Assembly: GCA_946902985.2 (NCBI GenBank)
Contig: OX336393.1
Location: forward strand, 361,876,779 to 361,940,778
From: Meconema thalassinum
Lineage: Eukaryota; Arthropoda; Insecta; Orthoptera; Tettigoniidae
Direction of reading: 5' to 3'
Length of the DNA stretch: 64,000 nucleotides
Shown: positions 55,186 through 64,000 of the stretch, piece by piece
Layout: each line of letters opens with the position of its first letter
How positions within the stretch are numbered: position 1 is the stretch's first letter
Translations under genes and position numbers: made by a program
Notes under the pieces: generated by a model
Seen by the model: only the letters and a program-made list of their open reading frames with translations
What the model was told of the DNA's origin: nothing
Database searches by the model: none

Positions 55186-56595
55186 TTTTTAGCCTACTTT
55201 TCACATTTTGCACTTATGAGATTGGGCAAATGTGTGTCTGTCTGTCCTTCTGTCTGTCTGTCTGTCTGGCTGTGTGTGTCCCCCCCCCCCTATCAACTCC
55301 TAAACGGCTGGAGAAATCGAAACAAAATTAAGTAGGAGTAAAGATCTATACCTGAATATCTCACGGCGATGTTTGAAAATGATGTCAGTGTTACCAACTG
55401 CTTAAAAATCGCAATTGAAATTTGAGCTCCATGTTGGATATCTTGGAAGGTATGAATGGGAGCTATTTCAAAATTGGCACACGTATAGATAATAATATTG
55501 CAGTTTAATTTCCAGGAGGCTATAAATGGCAGTGTTGCCAAAATGATTCAAAGCCTGCTGATAGGTCCAAATTTTAAATGCATATAACTTCTACACTATA
55601 AATTGGATTTCAACCACATTTCGTATGTGCTATGTGTACATAAACAGATATGACTGAGCATATTCTTAAGAGCCACCAGGGCTGCCAACTGTTAATAAAT
55701 GCTATCAATTTTTTTAAATACAAATACCCATATATCAGAAAGTATGCAAGCCGACAGCTTTAAACTATGCACACGTATAGTACCTGATAATCCATATTAA
55801 TTTGGAGTAACTTATATACGTCAGTGCTACCAACATGATTCTAAGCCTGCTGAGAGGTCCAACTATAAATACATGTAACTTCTATACTATCATTTGGATT
55901 TCAACCAAATTTCGTGTGTGCTATGTGAACCATAACAGATATGACTATGCGTATTCTTAACAGCAACCAGGGCTGCCAACTGTTAATAAATTCTGTCTCT
56001 ATTTTTGTTACCCAAATATCAATATATCAGAAAGTATGCAAGCCAATAGCTCTAAACATTGCACACGTATAGTACCTGGCATTCTAGATTAATTTGGAGT
56101 AACTAATATAGGCCTACGCCAGTGCTGCCAACATGATTCTAAGCCTGCTAATAAGTCCAATTTTAAAAATGCATGTAACTTCTATTCTAATTAATGGATT
56201 TCATTCAAAATTGACACAACAATAGATCATATTATTTCAGATTATTTCTGACCAATTCAAGTATGTCATTGTTGCCAACATGATTTTACGCGCGCTGTTA
56301 AATCCAATGTTTAACTGCATGTAACGTCCATGCTATCCATTGGTCTTCAACCAAATTTTGTATTCTTTACCTTAAGAGATGGAGCTAAGAATATATTCAG
56401 TCACCAGGGCTGCCAACTGTAGTTCTCTATTAGCCTATAGTATGCCATGTATACAGTATTTCGAACCAATTAGAAATTTCGATATTACCAACTTAATTTC
56501 GTAATTATTCTAGATAGATCCATATAGATTAATCATTGGCATGAATCTTAAATTTTAAGAAAAGTAGGCTCTTTATTTCGTCACGGAACTTCTTG
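55186..56595 (+). mobile_element. FB-J element, copy 2
   Basis: Begins TTTTTAGCCTACTTTTCACA and ends GTCACGGAACTTCTTG. Contains CTGT repeats (55236-55270), a C run, 'ctcctaaacggctggagaaa' and repeat blocks with 'tgctgccaacatgattcta'. Reverse complement of 4805-6224 over its length. It lacks the second arm of the terminal hairpin present in copy 1. Confidence 0.82.
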
Positions 56596-56831
56596 CTTTT
56601 TCACGCAATTTGCACGTGTGGATATGGTACTGAAGGCCTATTATATCCCTATCCCTATATCATTAAATTATTATTATGATTATTATTATTATTATTATTA
56701 TATTATGGCGTACAAGGAGAAGACAAAGATCATTATCAGCCCCTCAGTGGCTCGGAGGTAATTAAGTCTTAAGGCTCTAAAACTACGTTTCTGACATATT
56801 CTCAAAAAACTACATTCATTTAACTAATAAA

Positions 56832-57268
56832 TAGATGACGAGTTCAGAAGAAGAGAAGCTATATAGATATACTGAGAAAATCACAGATGTAACCAGGAAG
56901 AGACGTCTGGCTTTCTACGGACATGTCTCGTGGATGAACCCAACAAGACTAACATACCGGCTTCTCAACTACTGGGGGAATAGAAAGAGCGTGACACCAT
57001 CGCTAACAGTAGTTAACAAGGATATCCAAGAACTGAAGATAATGAAAAGTGATATTAGAAGCCGATCACATCTCAGAAAGATACTTAAACAGAAGATTTT
57101 TCAGGACAGACCACCCTGTGAGAAAACCGGCATCATCTGGACAAAAGAGAGAAAAGAGAAACATAGCCAGAGAATGCGCAAATATTGGGCAAATATCAAG
57201 TCTCTCGCCAAGCTGAAAAGTTGAACGTCGTGGTCCTTAGATGGCCCATCCAAAAGAAGAAGAACAAG
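56832..57268 (+). pseudogene. 5'-truncated LINE fragment with AATAAA duplication
   Basis: The open frame 56835-57224 encodes RKRRLAFYGHVSWMNPTRLT, ILKQKIFQDRPPCEKTG and WTKERKEKHSQRMRKYWANI, homologous to 2760-3110. It is flanked by AATAAA at 56826-56831 and 57269-57274, and Helitron-D sequence continues on both sides ('aactaataaa' | 'ctaatgaagtaatgcatgca'). The ATG at 56835 is probably fortuitous. Confidence 0.82.
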
Positions 57269-57274
57269 AATAAA

Positions 57275-57720
57275 CTAATGAAGTAATGCATGCAGGTAAC
57301 CATGACAACAGAATCACAGAGGTGACATCCAATTTTCCATCTATTTCTGTAAGAAGTTAATTAGTTATTGTTGTGTTAAGAGGCGGAACTACCAGGTTAT
57401 CTGCCACTCTGTAAGAAGCAATGCCACTCAATTGATTAAATTTCTGTGAAAGTTTGCAAATTGCTATGAGGTTATCGTGGAATCAAACATTGACTGTAAA
57501 ATTCAACAATGCGATTAAGGAGGTCAAGGGGTACTCAAGAATTTTTACGCGTGACTTACACGTGCGATATGTTGTACAGAAGGTATATTATATCTCCAAA
57601 CAGCAACATTATTTTCAAAAATTCCTGAATTGGAATATTGATTTGTGCAACTTTTGGGAATTTGGGCTATTGGAGGCTAAAAATCCCGAATTTTCATGCA
57701 TCACAAGCCTTAATTAAAGG
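57275..57720. other. Helitron-D second unit, right part
   Basis: 'ggtaaccatgacaacagaat', 'gtgaaagtttgcaaattgct' and 'gtcaaggggtact' parallel 55019-55185. The open frame at 57454-57717 lies in this repeat and has no domain. Confidence 0.7.
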
Positions 57721-58381
57721 GGTCTTCTTGGGGATGGGGACTTTCCACAACGGTGAGGGTCAGTTTTAATTTGACATAAATTGCGTTTCGTCTACGCAGT
57801 TTTCAATATTATTTTCACGTCAGGGAGTACACGTTAGGTGAATTTAGTTTGAGAGCACATTTTAACTAATCATATTTTTGTCGACAAACTGGTTCATCGT
57901 AAATATGATTTTGTTTGATACTGTGTAGTTGGTATATCTTTATGTTTATGTAGTTTATAACTCATGTTCGTGTGCTTGGGGCATCGTAAAATTAGGTATT
58001 TTAACCATGAATCAATACACTAATCATTTAGAAAACTCTTCAACCTACTTATCATAGAAGGGTGGGTATAAGGAACAACTTTTCAAAATACCTGCTAAAA
58101 TAGGCGAAAAATAAGAATTATCCTAGGAGGACGACCAAAGCATATGTTGCGCTTCTCATTGTGTGACACAAAACTAGGGAGTCTATAAAGGGTTTTCGAA
58201 AACCACATTTTATGGCCCTCAAATTAAGTGTGTCTGCGATATATCCAGAAAACTAACTTCGTTCTGATAAACTTATGAAGGAATGACAAGCCCCTAACCA
58301 TTGCAACAGTAGCTCAATTGATAACGTCTGGTTATTAATACCGAAGACCGTTCGAAGAGCGGGTACTTCTGCTAGTTTATA

Positions 58382-58560
58382 CTATTAGTATTAATATTGT
58401 TGCAAAAATTTCGCCTAATCAATACCTCTATTTGTATTATATATAAATGATCACTTTGTGGTCATTGGTACATGTTTCGAGGCCTATTTGTTTTGGACCC
58501 TTCATCAGCCGATATAGATAATATTAATACTAATTGTTTCATCAATACGGAACCAGAATG
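58382..58560. repeat. Short inverted pair around a spacer
   Basis: 'tagtattaatatt' at 58385-58398 and 'aatattaatacta' at 58522-58534 are inverted. The intervening 'gtttcgaggcctatttg'... 'cccttcatcagccgatat' resembles linker sequences of retroelements but no ORF supports this. Confidence 0.45.
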
Positions 58561-58869
58561 AACCATTTAAATACTAAAAGACTCTACTGTTGTTCGAATG
58601 AAACCTTGGATACGGTATATCATTCTTGTTTAAGTAACGTACACTGATGACTTATCAAGAGCTAAATGATTTAATAAAAGCTACTAAAATTCAAAGAATT
58701 AACCTTCAGACTATTAGTTTGGAAGTGGTTCTACACACAGATCTTAATTACCGTACATCAGAAAAATGGTTGTCAGAGCAGCCAGTAGACATTCCACAAT
58801 TCCAGATGAGCATCCATATCAGATCTTTCAGTCGACAAACTCAATTTTGTTGCATTTATAACTTTTTAA

Positions 58870-59165
58870 CATCTTTGCCCGGACCACTGGAGTAGCGAAC
58901 TGCTCGCTACCTCCCTTTATATAAAGTGCAACTGCATCTGTTTACAGCCAGAACTAAAAGCTCAAGCAGCCTTAACCTCACTATGAAGGCTTCCAAAAAG
59001 ATGGTATATTGGCTTTCATGGACAGTGAATTAAAACTCAGTAATTCTTCTAGGTTTGTGCCGTGTCTTGTGTGGGGTTTCGCCTAGGACACCAAGCTGGC
59101 TCATCAGCGGGCTCTTGATATCACCGCCCGGACCACTCTGGAGTAGCGGGGGTTATTTCCACATA
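58870..59165 (+). repeat. Low-copy repeat, left member of an inverted pair
   Basis: Contains 'gcccggaccactggagtagc' at 58877 and again at 59126 (with one insertion). Between them are 'tttatataaagtgcaactgc', 'agaactaaaagctcaag', 'ggtatattggctttca' and 'gtttcgcctaggacac'. The same elements in inverted orientation and circularly permuted order are at 61410-61983, suggesting a ~250-bp tandem unit. Confidence 0.75.
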
Positions 59166-59192
59166 TTCGTTTACAATTCATCAGTAGCATAG

Positions 59193-59530
59193 ATTTATGG
59201 CATGTAAAAGAACCTTCCACTAATTACACTTGTGTGAAGCTAAATTATAGGTTAGATTTGACTAACACCCTTAAGTTCCAAAGTTCATTGCCAGGAGCCA
59301 ACTGCGGTGGCATCTAGTAACCAAGTTTGGTACTAGTTGCCGTTGTCGGTGGCGTTTGGTAGCAAAAGTAGGAACTACTTGAAAAATGAATGTCTGCAGT
59401 CCTTACTTGAATAAAAAAAAAGATAACAGCCATCACAATTAACACCGGTTCTCAGACGTATTCTACACACACCCAAAACAAACGGGGCTACATGACCGCG
59501 TTGTCGCAGCCCCTTAACTGAGGAACCAAC
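59193..59530 (+). mobile_element. SINE-A, head-truncated
   Basis: Begins at 'atttatggcatgtaaaagaa' and runs to GAGGAACCAAC. Direct repeat CAGTAGCATAG at 59182-59192 and CAGTAGCTTAG at 59531-59541. The truncation point shares microhomology with the target. Confidence 0.88.
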
Positions 59531-59541
59531 CAGTAGCTTAG

Positions 59542-60030
59542 GTCGTATTTCTTAAGAGTATCACAGCAATAGTAGCTACACCTTCATAGAGTAGTTGTGG
59601 GTGGAAGACTGTTTGTTGATGGGATCTTTATTTCTCAGTCTTGTACAATTAAAATAAATAGCTATTTTCTCGGGTGCTTAATGCCTCAATATTTAACAGT
59701 AATAGTTATCACAGTTTCTAAGTTATCTGATGTTTCTTTCTTCTTTTTTGTTTTTGTTTTATTTTGTTTTTGAGGGCAGAGACTGCCTGTGGATGACTCT
59801 GTGGGTTTGGTAGTGTTTTGTAAAGCGATATATCTTGTAGATTTGGATAATCTGACGAGTGAAACATGTAATCCTTTACTTTTATTAGATATCTTAAAAT
59901 CATGTACTTTTGCAGATTTTTTTCACACTTTCCAGTAATTGTAATTAAAGAACCCAGCCCAAGAACTATACAGCCCCATCTTTTGGCCAATATAGTTTCT
60001 TTTATTTTTTCTATTTATTTTTCTCTTACT
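59542..60030. other. No recognisable feature
   Basis: A 90-codon minus frame (59718-59990) is Lys-rich at its C-terminus and has no known motif. Unassigned. Confidence 0.4.
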
Positions 60031-60044
60031 GTAAGCTATCATTA

Positions 60045-60550
60045 GGCGGCTTCGGTGGCGTAGTTGGTATCATGCTGAGATTCTATGCCCGAGGTCGCGG
60101 GTTTGAACCCAGCCGAAGTCGTCGGATTTTTTAAGAGCATTAAAAATCCCTCAGTGTACTTTCCTTCGGAGGGGAAGTAAAGCCGGTGGTCCATTTTCTT
60201 ATACATATGGCATGAAATAGAACCTTCCACGAACTACACTTGTGAGAAGGCAAAATTTGTAGGTTAGAATTGATAACGCTATATTAATTCCAAAGTTCAC
60301 CGCCAAGTGCTGACTGCAATGGCATCTAGTAGCCAAGAAGGCAAGCTAGGTGTCGTGAACGGTAGCATAGCCTAAGTAGGAACTACTTGAGATTATCGTC
60401 TGCAGTCCTTACTTGAATTAAAACAGATAACGCACACTAATTCGGCTATCACAATTAATACTGGTTATCAGACTGATTCTACACACATCCAAAGTACATG
60501 GGGCTACATGACCGCGTTGTCGCAGCCCTTAATTAAGGAACCAACCAACC
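60045..60550 (+). mobile_element. SINE-A, full length, 12-bp target duplication
   Basis: GGCGGCTTCGGTGGCGTAG head; B box GGGTTTGAACCC; ends GGAACCAACCAACC. Perfect direct repeat AAGCTATCATTA at 60033-60044 and 60551-60562. Confidence 0.94.
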
Positions 60551-60564
60551 AAGCTATCATTAAG

Positions 60565-61050
60565 GAAAAGCTCTTTGTCGGTGGAAGATCTGTACTGTTC
60601 CACTAATTTGGTACGTAGAAGGAGTGTAAAAGGAGCTGTCGGGGTTGTTTTACTGTTCCTGCCAATGCATGAACACAGACATCTCTTGGAATAGTCTGGT
60701 TCTTGCAGCAGCTTAAGTTTAACGTTCAGCCACTCGGCCAGAGAGGATATAATTCCCACTAAAGTATCGTGCCTGGAACAAAATGCCAGACGCATGTTCA
60801 TCGTTCATGATAAAACACAATGTTTTTGGACTACACAACTCACTTCAAAACCTCAAAACCTTCTTCCAACCAAAGGTCAGTACTCGTAGAGCTGCAACGT
60901 TGACGGTGTTAAAATTTAGATACGTTGAGTACAACCGTAATGGACTGTTAGGCAGTTTCAATGCGAGTACCATGGTAGGAGATTTCTGACTGTTCGTGGT
61001 TCTACAACTAGATAGTTTCAACTGGGAGTGATAATGCTCAAGGTGATGTT
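60565..61050. other. No recognisable feature
   Basis: A 90-codon minus frame (60529-60801) begins inside this stretch and ends in the SINE; no domain recognised. Confidence 0.4.
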
Positions 61051-61054
61051 GTTG

Positions 61055-61983
61055 GTGTTGAAGAATTGCTGAGTTTTAATTCACTGGCCATGAAAGCCAA
61101 TATACCCTTTCACGAATTGATTGCCGGCGGTCGAGATGGGAACTATTCCTTGTTTACTTGTGTCACACGTCAGCCTGCTTCGTTGACAGATACAGTTGCG
61201 CGAGTAGGATATGACTCAGCTCCAATAGTCTCAGTTATCGTTTGACTGTACGTGGTGACATGAGATCCTGTGACGCGCAATGCTGCTTGTCTTATGTGCA
61301 GAACGAACTCTTGCCATCGCTGTGTTCCCCGCTTCGTCCCGCGGGGCAGCTGCTACAATCAACAACAAACAGTGGCGCAGCCAGTCTCAGCGGCAATCAA
61401 ATATTAAACGGGTATTACTATCTCTTTGGAAGCCTTGAGCTTTTAGTTCTCCCAGTAAAGTGGTGTCCGGCTCCGTGGTGTTGGGATAGCGCGCCTGCCT
61501 CTCACTCGGAGGCCCCGGGTTCGATCCCCGGCTCCGTCAGGGATTTTAAAACTGACGTGAGGGTTGGAACGGGGTGCACTCAGCCTCATGAGGACAATTG
61601 AGTAGCTGTCTGACAGTGAGACAGCGCCCAGATCACGAAAACCAAGATCAACGGCAGAGGGAACCCGACGTGCTGATCACGCGTCACCCCAATATCTGCA
61701 GGCCGAATGGCTGGGCAGCGGTCGCTTGGTCGGCCTTAGTGGGCCGTTGTGGGCTGTATAGTGCCAGGGGTTGACTTTTTTTTTAGTAAAGTGGTGCAGT
61801 TGCACTTTATATAAAGCGAGGTAGCGCGCAGTTCGCTACTCCTGTGGGAGTTCGGGCGAAGAAACCTAGAGCCCACTGATGTGCCGGCTTGGTGTCCTAG
61901 GCGAAATCCCTCACAAGACACGACACAAACCTAAAAGAATTGCTGAGTTTTAATTCACTGGCCGTGAAAGCCAATATACCATC
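61055..61983 (-). repeat. Low-copy repeat, right member of the inverted pair
   Basis: 61410-61465 plus 61797-61983 form the inverted counterpart of 58870-59165, interrupted by SINE-G. An additional fragment ('ttgctgagttttaattcact'...'ggccatgaaagccaatatac') lies at 61063-61108. The 61110-61405 interior is unassigned; the 119-codon plus frame 61242-61601 crosses unrelated segments and is not a gene. Confidence 0.7.
61466..61784 (+). mobile_element. SINE-G, full length, 12-bp target duplication
   Basis: Head TCCGGCTCCGTGGTGTTGGG with B box GGGTTCGATCCCCGG; body 'tgacgtgagggttggaac', 'gacagtgagacagcgcc'; T-run tail. Perfect direct repeat AGTAAAGTGGTG at 61454-61465 and 61785-61796. Confidence 0.95.
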
Positions 61984-62228
61984 ATTCCTTCGAACCTAAT
62001 GTCCTTGGTGTATAAAATCTTGTTGCATTCTAATGATACTTACTCTCACAGTAAGTCTGCCTTATAATAAAGTATGTTACAGTGATGACTCAGGTAAATA
62101 GTACCAGTTATTGCATTCTCCGTAGTAAACATAGTTCACCGAGGCACGAAACAGCTCCAACGGTTGTGTGAATAAACTGAGAAGAGTCCAGTATCACAAC
62201 CCGTATCATTTTCACTTCAATATGTATG
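61984..62228. other. No recognisable feature
   Basis: Non-coding spacer. Confidence 0.45.
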
Positions 62229-62246
62229 TTACTATTGCTTCTAGCT

Positions 62247-62523
62247 TGCCACGGTGGATGAGTGGTTATCGTGTCGGACTACTAACCCCAAGATTGCAGG
62301 TTCGCTCCTCGCCGTGGTAAGTGATTTTTGAAAGGCGGCAAAAATCACGACATGGATGTCATACGTTGTTGACATGTTAAAGAGCCCAATTGAATTCAGT
62401 AGGCCGTGTTCATAATGGCAAAATTAATCTCGGGATTTTCCGCCAAATCAAAGTTCCTGATTTCTCTTCTAGAAAGCGCAATAGTGTTCAAGGAGCTTAG
62501 GTCATACGATATTATTATTATTA
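62247..62523 (+). mobile_element. SINE-D with internal deletion, 18-bp target duplication
   Basis: Head TGCCACGGTGGATGAGTGG and B box GGTTCGCTCC; the body jumps from 'caaggagcttag' to 'gtcatacgata', losing about 110 bp, then ATT repeats. Direct repeat TTACTATTGCTTCTAGCT at 62229-62246 and 62524-62541. Confidence 0.94.
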
Positions 62524-62714
62524 TTACTATTGCTTCTAGCTAGTGTAGGCGGTAGTTCCGCCCCTTAAAACAATAACCCTTACCCCTTCAACATATACTT
62601 ATTGTATTCAGTTTTTTGGGTCCCCTTAATAAGTTTTTATATTGGAGCTGTGAGGTTGTACCCCCGGGCTCTTCAATTACATTGTGTTGACCGATTGAAA
62701 GTTACAATATCAAC

Positions 62715-63434
62715 ATGGACTGTTGTAACTGTAACTTCGTTACTATGTTAAGTAACGGTAGCTATAACTTCGTTACTGTGTTAAGTAACGGTAGCTATAA
62801 CTTCGTTACTATGTTAAGTAACGGTAGCTATAACTTCGTTACTATGTTAAGTAACGGTAGCTATAACTTCGTTACTGTGTTAAGTAACGGTAGCTATAAC
62901 TTCGTTACTATGTTAAGTAACGGTTGCTATAACTTCGTTACTATGTTAAGTAACGGTGGCTATAACTTCGTCACTATGTTAAGTAACGGTAGCTATAACT
63001 TCGTTACTATGTTAAGTAACGGTAGCTATAACTTCGTTACTGTGTTAAGTAAAGGTTGCTATAACTTCGTTACTATGTTAAGCAACGTTAGCTATAACTT
63101 CGTTACTATGTTAAGTAACGGTAGCTATAACTTCGTTACTGTGTTAAGTAACGGTAGCTATAACTTCGTTACTATGTTAAGTAACGGTTGCTATAACTTC
63201 GTTACTATGTTAAGTAACGGTGGCTATAACTTCGTTACTATGTTAAGTAACGGTAGCTATAACTTCGTTACTATGTTAAGTAACGGTAGCTATAACTTCG
63301 TTACTGTGTTAAGTAACGGTAGCTATAACTTCGTTACTATGTTAAGTAACGGTAGCTATAACTTCGTTACTGTGTTAAGTAACGGTAGCTATAACTTCGT
63401 TACTGTGTTAAGTAACGGTAATGTAACTTCGTAA
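62715..63434. repeat. 33-bp tandem array (~21 units) with hairpin in every unit
   Basis: The unit AACTTCGTTACTATGTTAAG plus TAACGGTAGCTAT (33 bp) repeats about 21 times with few variants. CGTTACT and AGTAACG in each unit are inverted 7-mers with a 6-nt spacer. Because 33 is a multiple of three, the plus strand is open for 239 codons (11-residue repeat SNGSYNFVTML), starting from an ATG just before the array. No signal peptide or domain; I regard translation as unproven. A block of about eight units is duplicated within the array at a 264-bp offset. Confidence 0.95.
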
Positions 63435-63445
63435 CTATTATAAGT

Positions 63446-63826
63446 GCTTCCCATGGTGGGTGAGTGGTGAACGTGTCGGATTACCAACTCCAGGATTGCA
63501 GGTTCGCCCCTGGCCGTGGTAAGTTATTTTTGAAAGGCGACAAAAATCACGACATGGATGTCATACGTTGTTGACATGTTAAAGAGCCCAATTGAATTCA
63601 GTAGGCCGTGTTCAATGGCAAAATTAATCTCAGGATTTTCCGCTAACACAAAGTTCATCCATTCTCTACTAGAAAGCGCTATAGTGTCAAGGAGCTTAAA
63701 TATCTAACCTCCTTGACTTTCATAGCGTTCAAAGGAACGACTAAATTCGATTTGCAAGCTGCCCTATGGGTGTCAAATAACAAAGCTTGCACCTGGCACC
63801 GAGGCCATACGATAAAAAAAGGAAAA
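63446..63826 (+). mobile_element. SINE-D inserted beside the 33-bp array, 14-bp target duplication
   Basis: Head CCCATGGTGGGTGAGTGGTG; B box GGTTCGCCCC; ends GGCCATACGATAAAAAAAGG. Perfect direct repeat TAACTATTATAAGT at 63432-63445 and 63827-63840. Array-like sequence (AACGCTAACTATAACTTCG) continues at 63841. Confidence 0.95.
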
Positions 63827-63840
63827 TAACTATTATAAGT

Positions 63841-63875
63841 AACGCTAACTATAACTTCGTTACTTTTAAAAGTAA
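63841..63875. repeat. Remnant of the 33-bp array beyond the SINE
   Basis: One degenerate unit with 'ctataacttcgttac' and 'agtaac', continuing the array interrupted by SINE-D. Confidence 0.85.
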
Positions 63876-63929
63876 CATTCCCATAACTGTATTTAAATGT
63901 GCAATTAAATTCTTTATGTTCCACGATGT

Positions 63930-64000
63930 CGATATGTAAATATTATATGTCAGAAAACTGTTTCCTAATGGGGGTCATTAAAGAACTACTTTTCATTATA
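63930..64000 (+). mobile_element. H element copy 4, left end, cut by the window edge
   Basis: 'atatgtcagaaaactgtttc' and 'ttttcattata' match the left part of H copies 1-3; the rest lies outside. Confidence 0.75.

Larger units (their letters stand above)
54557..58375 (+). mobile_element. Helitron-D, interrupted by FB-J and a LINE fragment
   Basis: Probable 5' end A|TCTCCATACCGGTATATATA at 54557; 3' end GGGTACTTCTGCTAG|T at 58375 with a CCGTTC-GAA-GAGCGG hairpin (58348-58362). The hairpin and terminus are almost those of Helitron-C. The interior has three diverged tandem units (landmark 'gaaaaccacattttaaggtt' or similar at 54925, 56770 (weaker) and 58199; 'gtaaccatggcaacacaatc' at 55019, 57296 and 58295). 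No Rep/helicase sequence. Confidence 0.75.

Noticed and set aside
61242..61601. 119-codon plus frame
   Set aside because: Crosses from unassigned sequence through an inverted repeat into a SINE; no conserved motif.
62715..63434. Possible CRISPR-like array
   Set aside because: Units are contiguous 33-mers without unique spacers, in a eukaryotic repeat context; it is a minisatellite.

Overview
This is a eukaryotic, gene-poor, repeat-saturated window. I found no intact host gene, no rRNA, no functional tRNA and no prokaryotic-style operon. The combination of several tRNA-headed SINE families, Tc1 and Tigger-like elements, Helitrons, Penelope-like and non-LTR remnants suggests a large arthropod genome, most likely a polyneopteran insect such as an orthopteran or relative. 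That assignment is inference from repeat style only. Almost every stop-to-stop reading frame is short and lies inside a repeat; the protein-level signals I trust are all decayed transposable-element genes.

Layout. 1-4.4 kb: SINEs in both orientations, a fold-back palindrome and two non-LTR C-terminal fragments. 4.8-6.7 kb: a terminal-hairpin element (FB-J) abutting a non-LTR RT fragment. 7.6-8.5 kb: an element with ~34-bp inverted ends. 8.9-11.5 kb: a complete non-autonomous Helitron (A|TC...CTAG|T) holding ~550-670-bp tandem units. 12-20.5 kb: SINEs, two Tigger-like MITEs, an FB-I element, Helitron 5' ends, a MITE with ~240-bp inverted arms and a 314-bp mini-Helitron. 20.5-30.7 kb: a four-deep nest, in which element H is split by FB-I, which is split by a 6.2-kb insertion with a 4-bp target duplication, which itself carries SINEs and FB-K. 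31-43 kb: a Tc1 transposase pseudogene, SINEs, a Penelope-like C-terminus split by a SINE, a TTAA-flanked element and a hAT-like element containing another H copy. 43.2-52.9 kb: a head-to-tail array of Helitron copies with Pif1-like helicase remnants, one copy interrupted by a 1.73-kb 5'-truncated non-LTR retrotransposon. 53-59 kb: nested SINEs and another Helitron (54.6-58.4 kb) disrupted by FB-J and a LINE fragment. 59-64 kb: more SINEs, an inverted low-copy repeat, and a 33-bp tandem array (62.7-63.4 kb) whose whole length is an open frame.

The nesting gives a relative chronology: H and the Helitrons are old hosts; FB elements, LINE fragments and the 6.2-kb insertion came later; several SINEs with near-perfect 10-18-bp target duplications are among the youngest. 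Helper functions for the non-autonomous elements (Rep/helicase, transposases, full-length LINEs) are not intact here and must lie elsewhere. Family names used below (SINE-A, FB-I, H and so on) are working labels for this window only.
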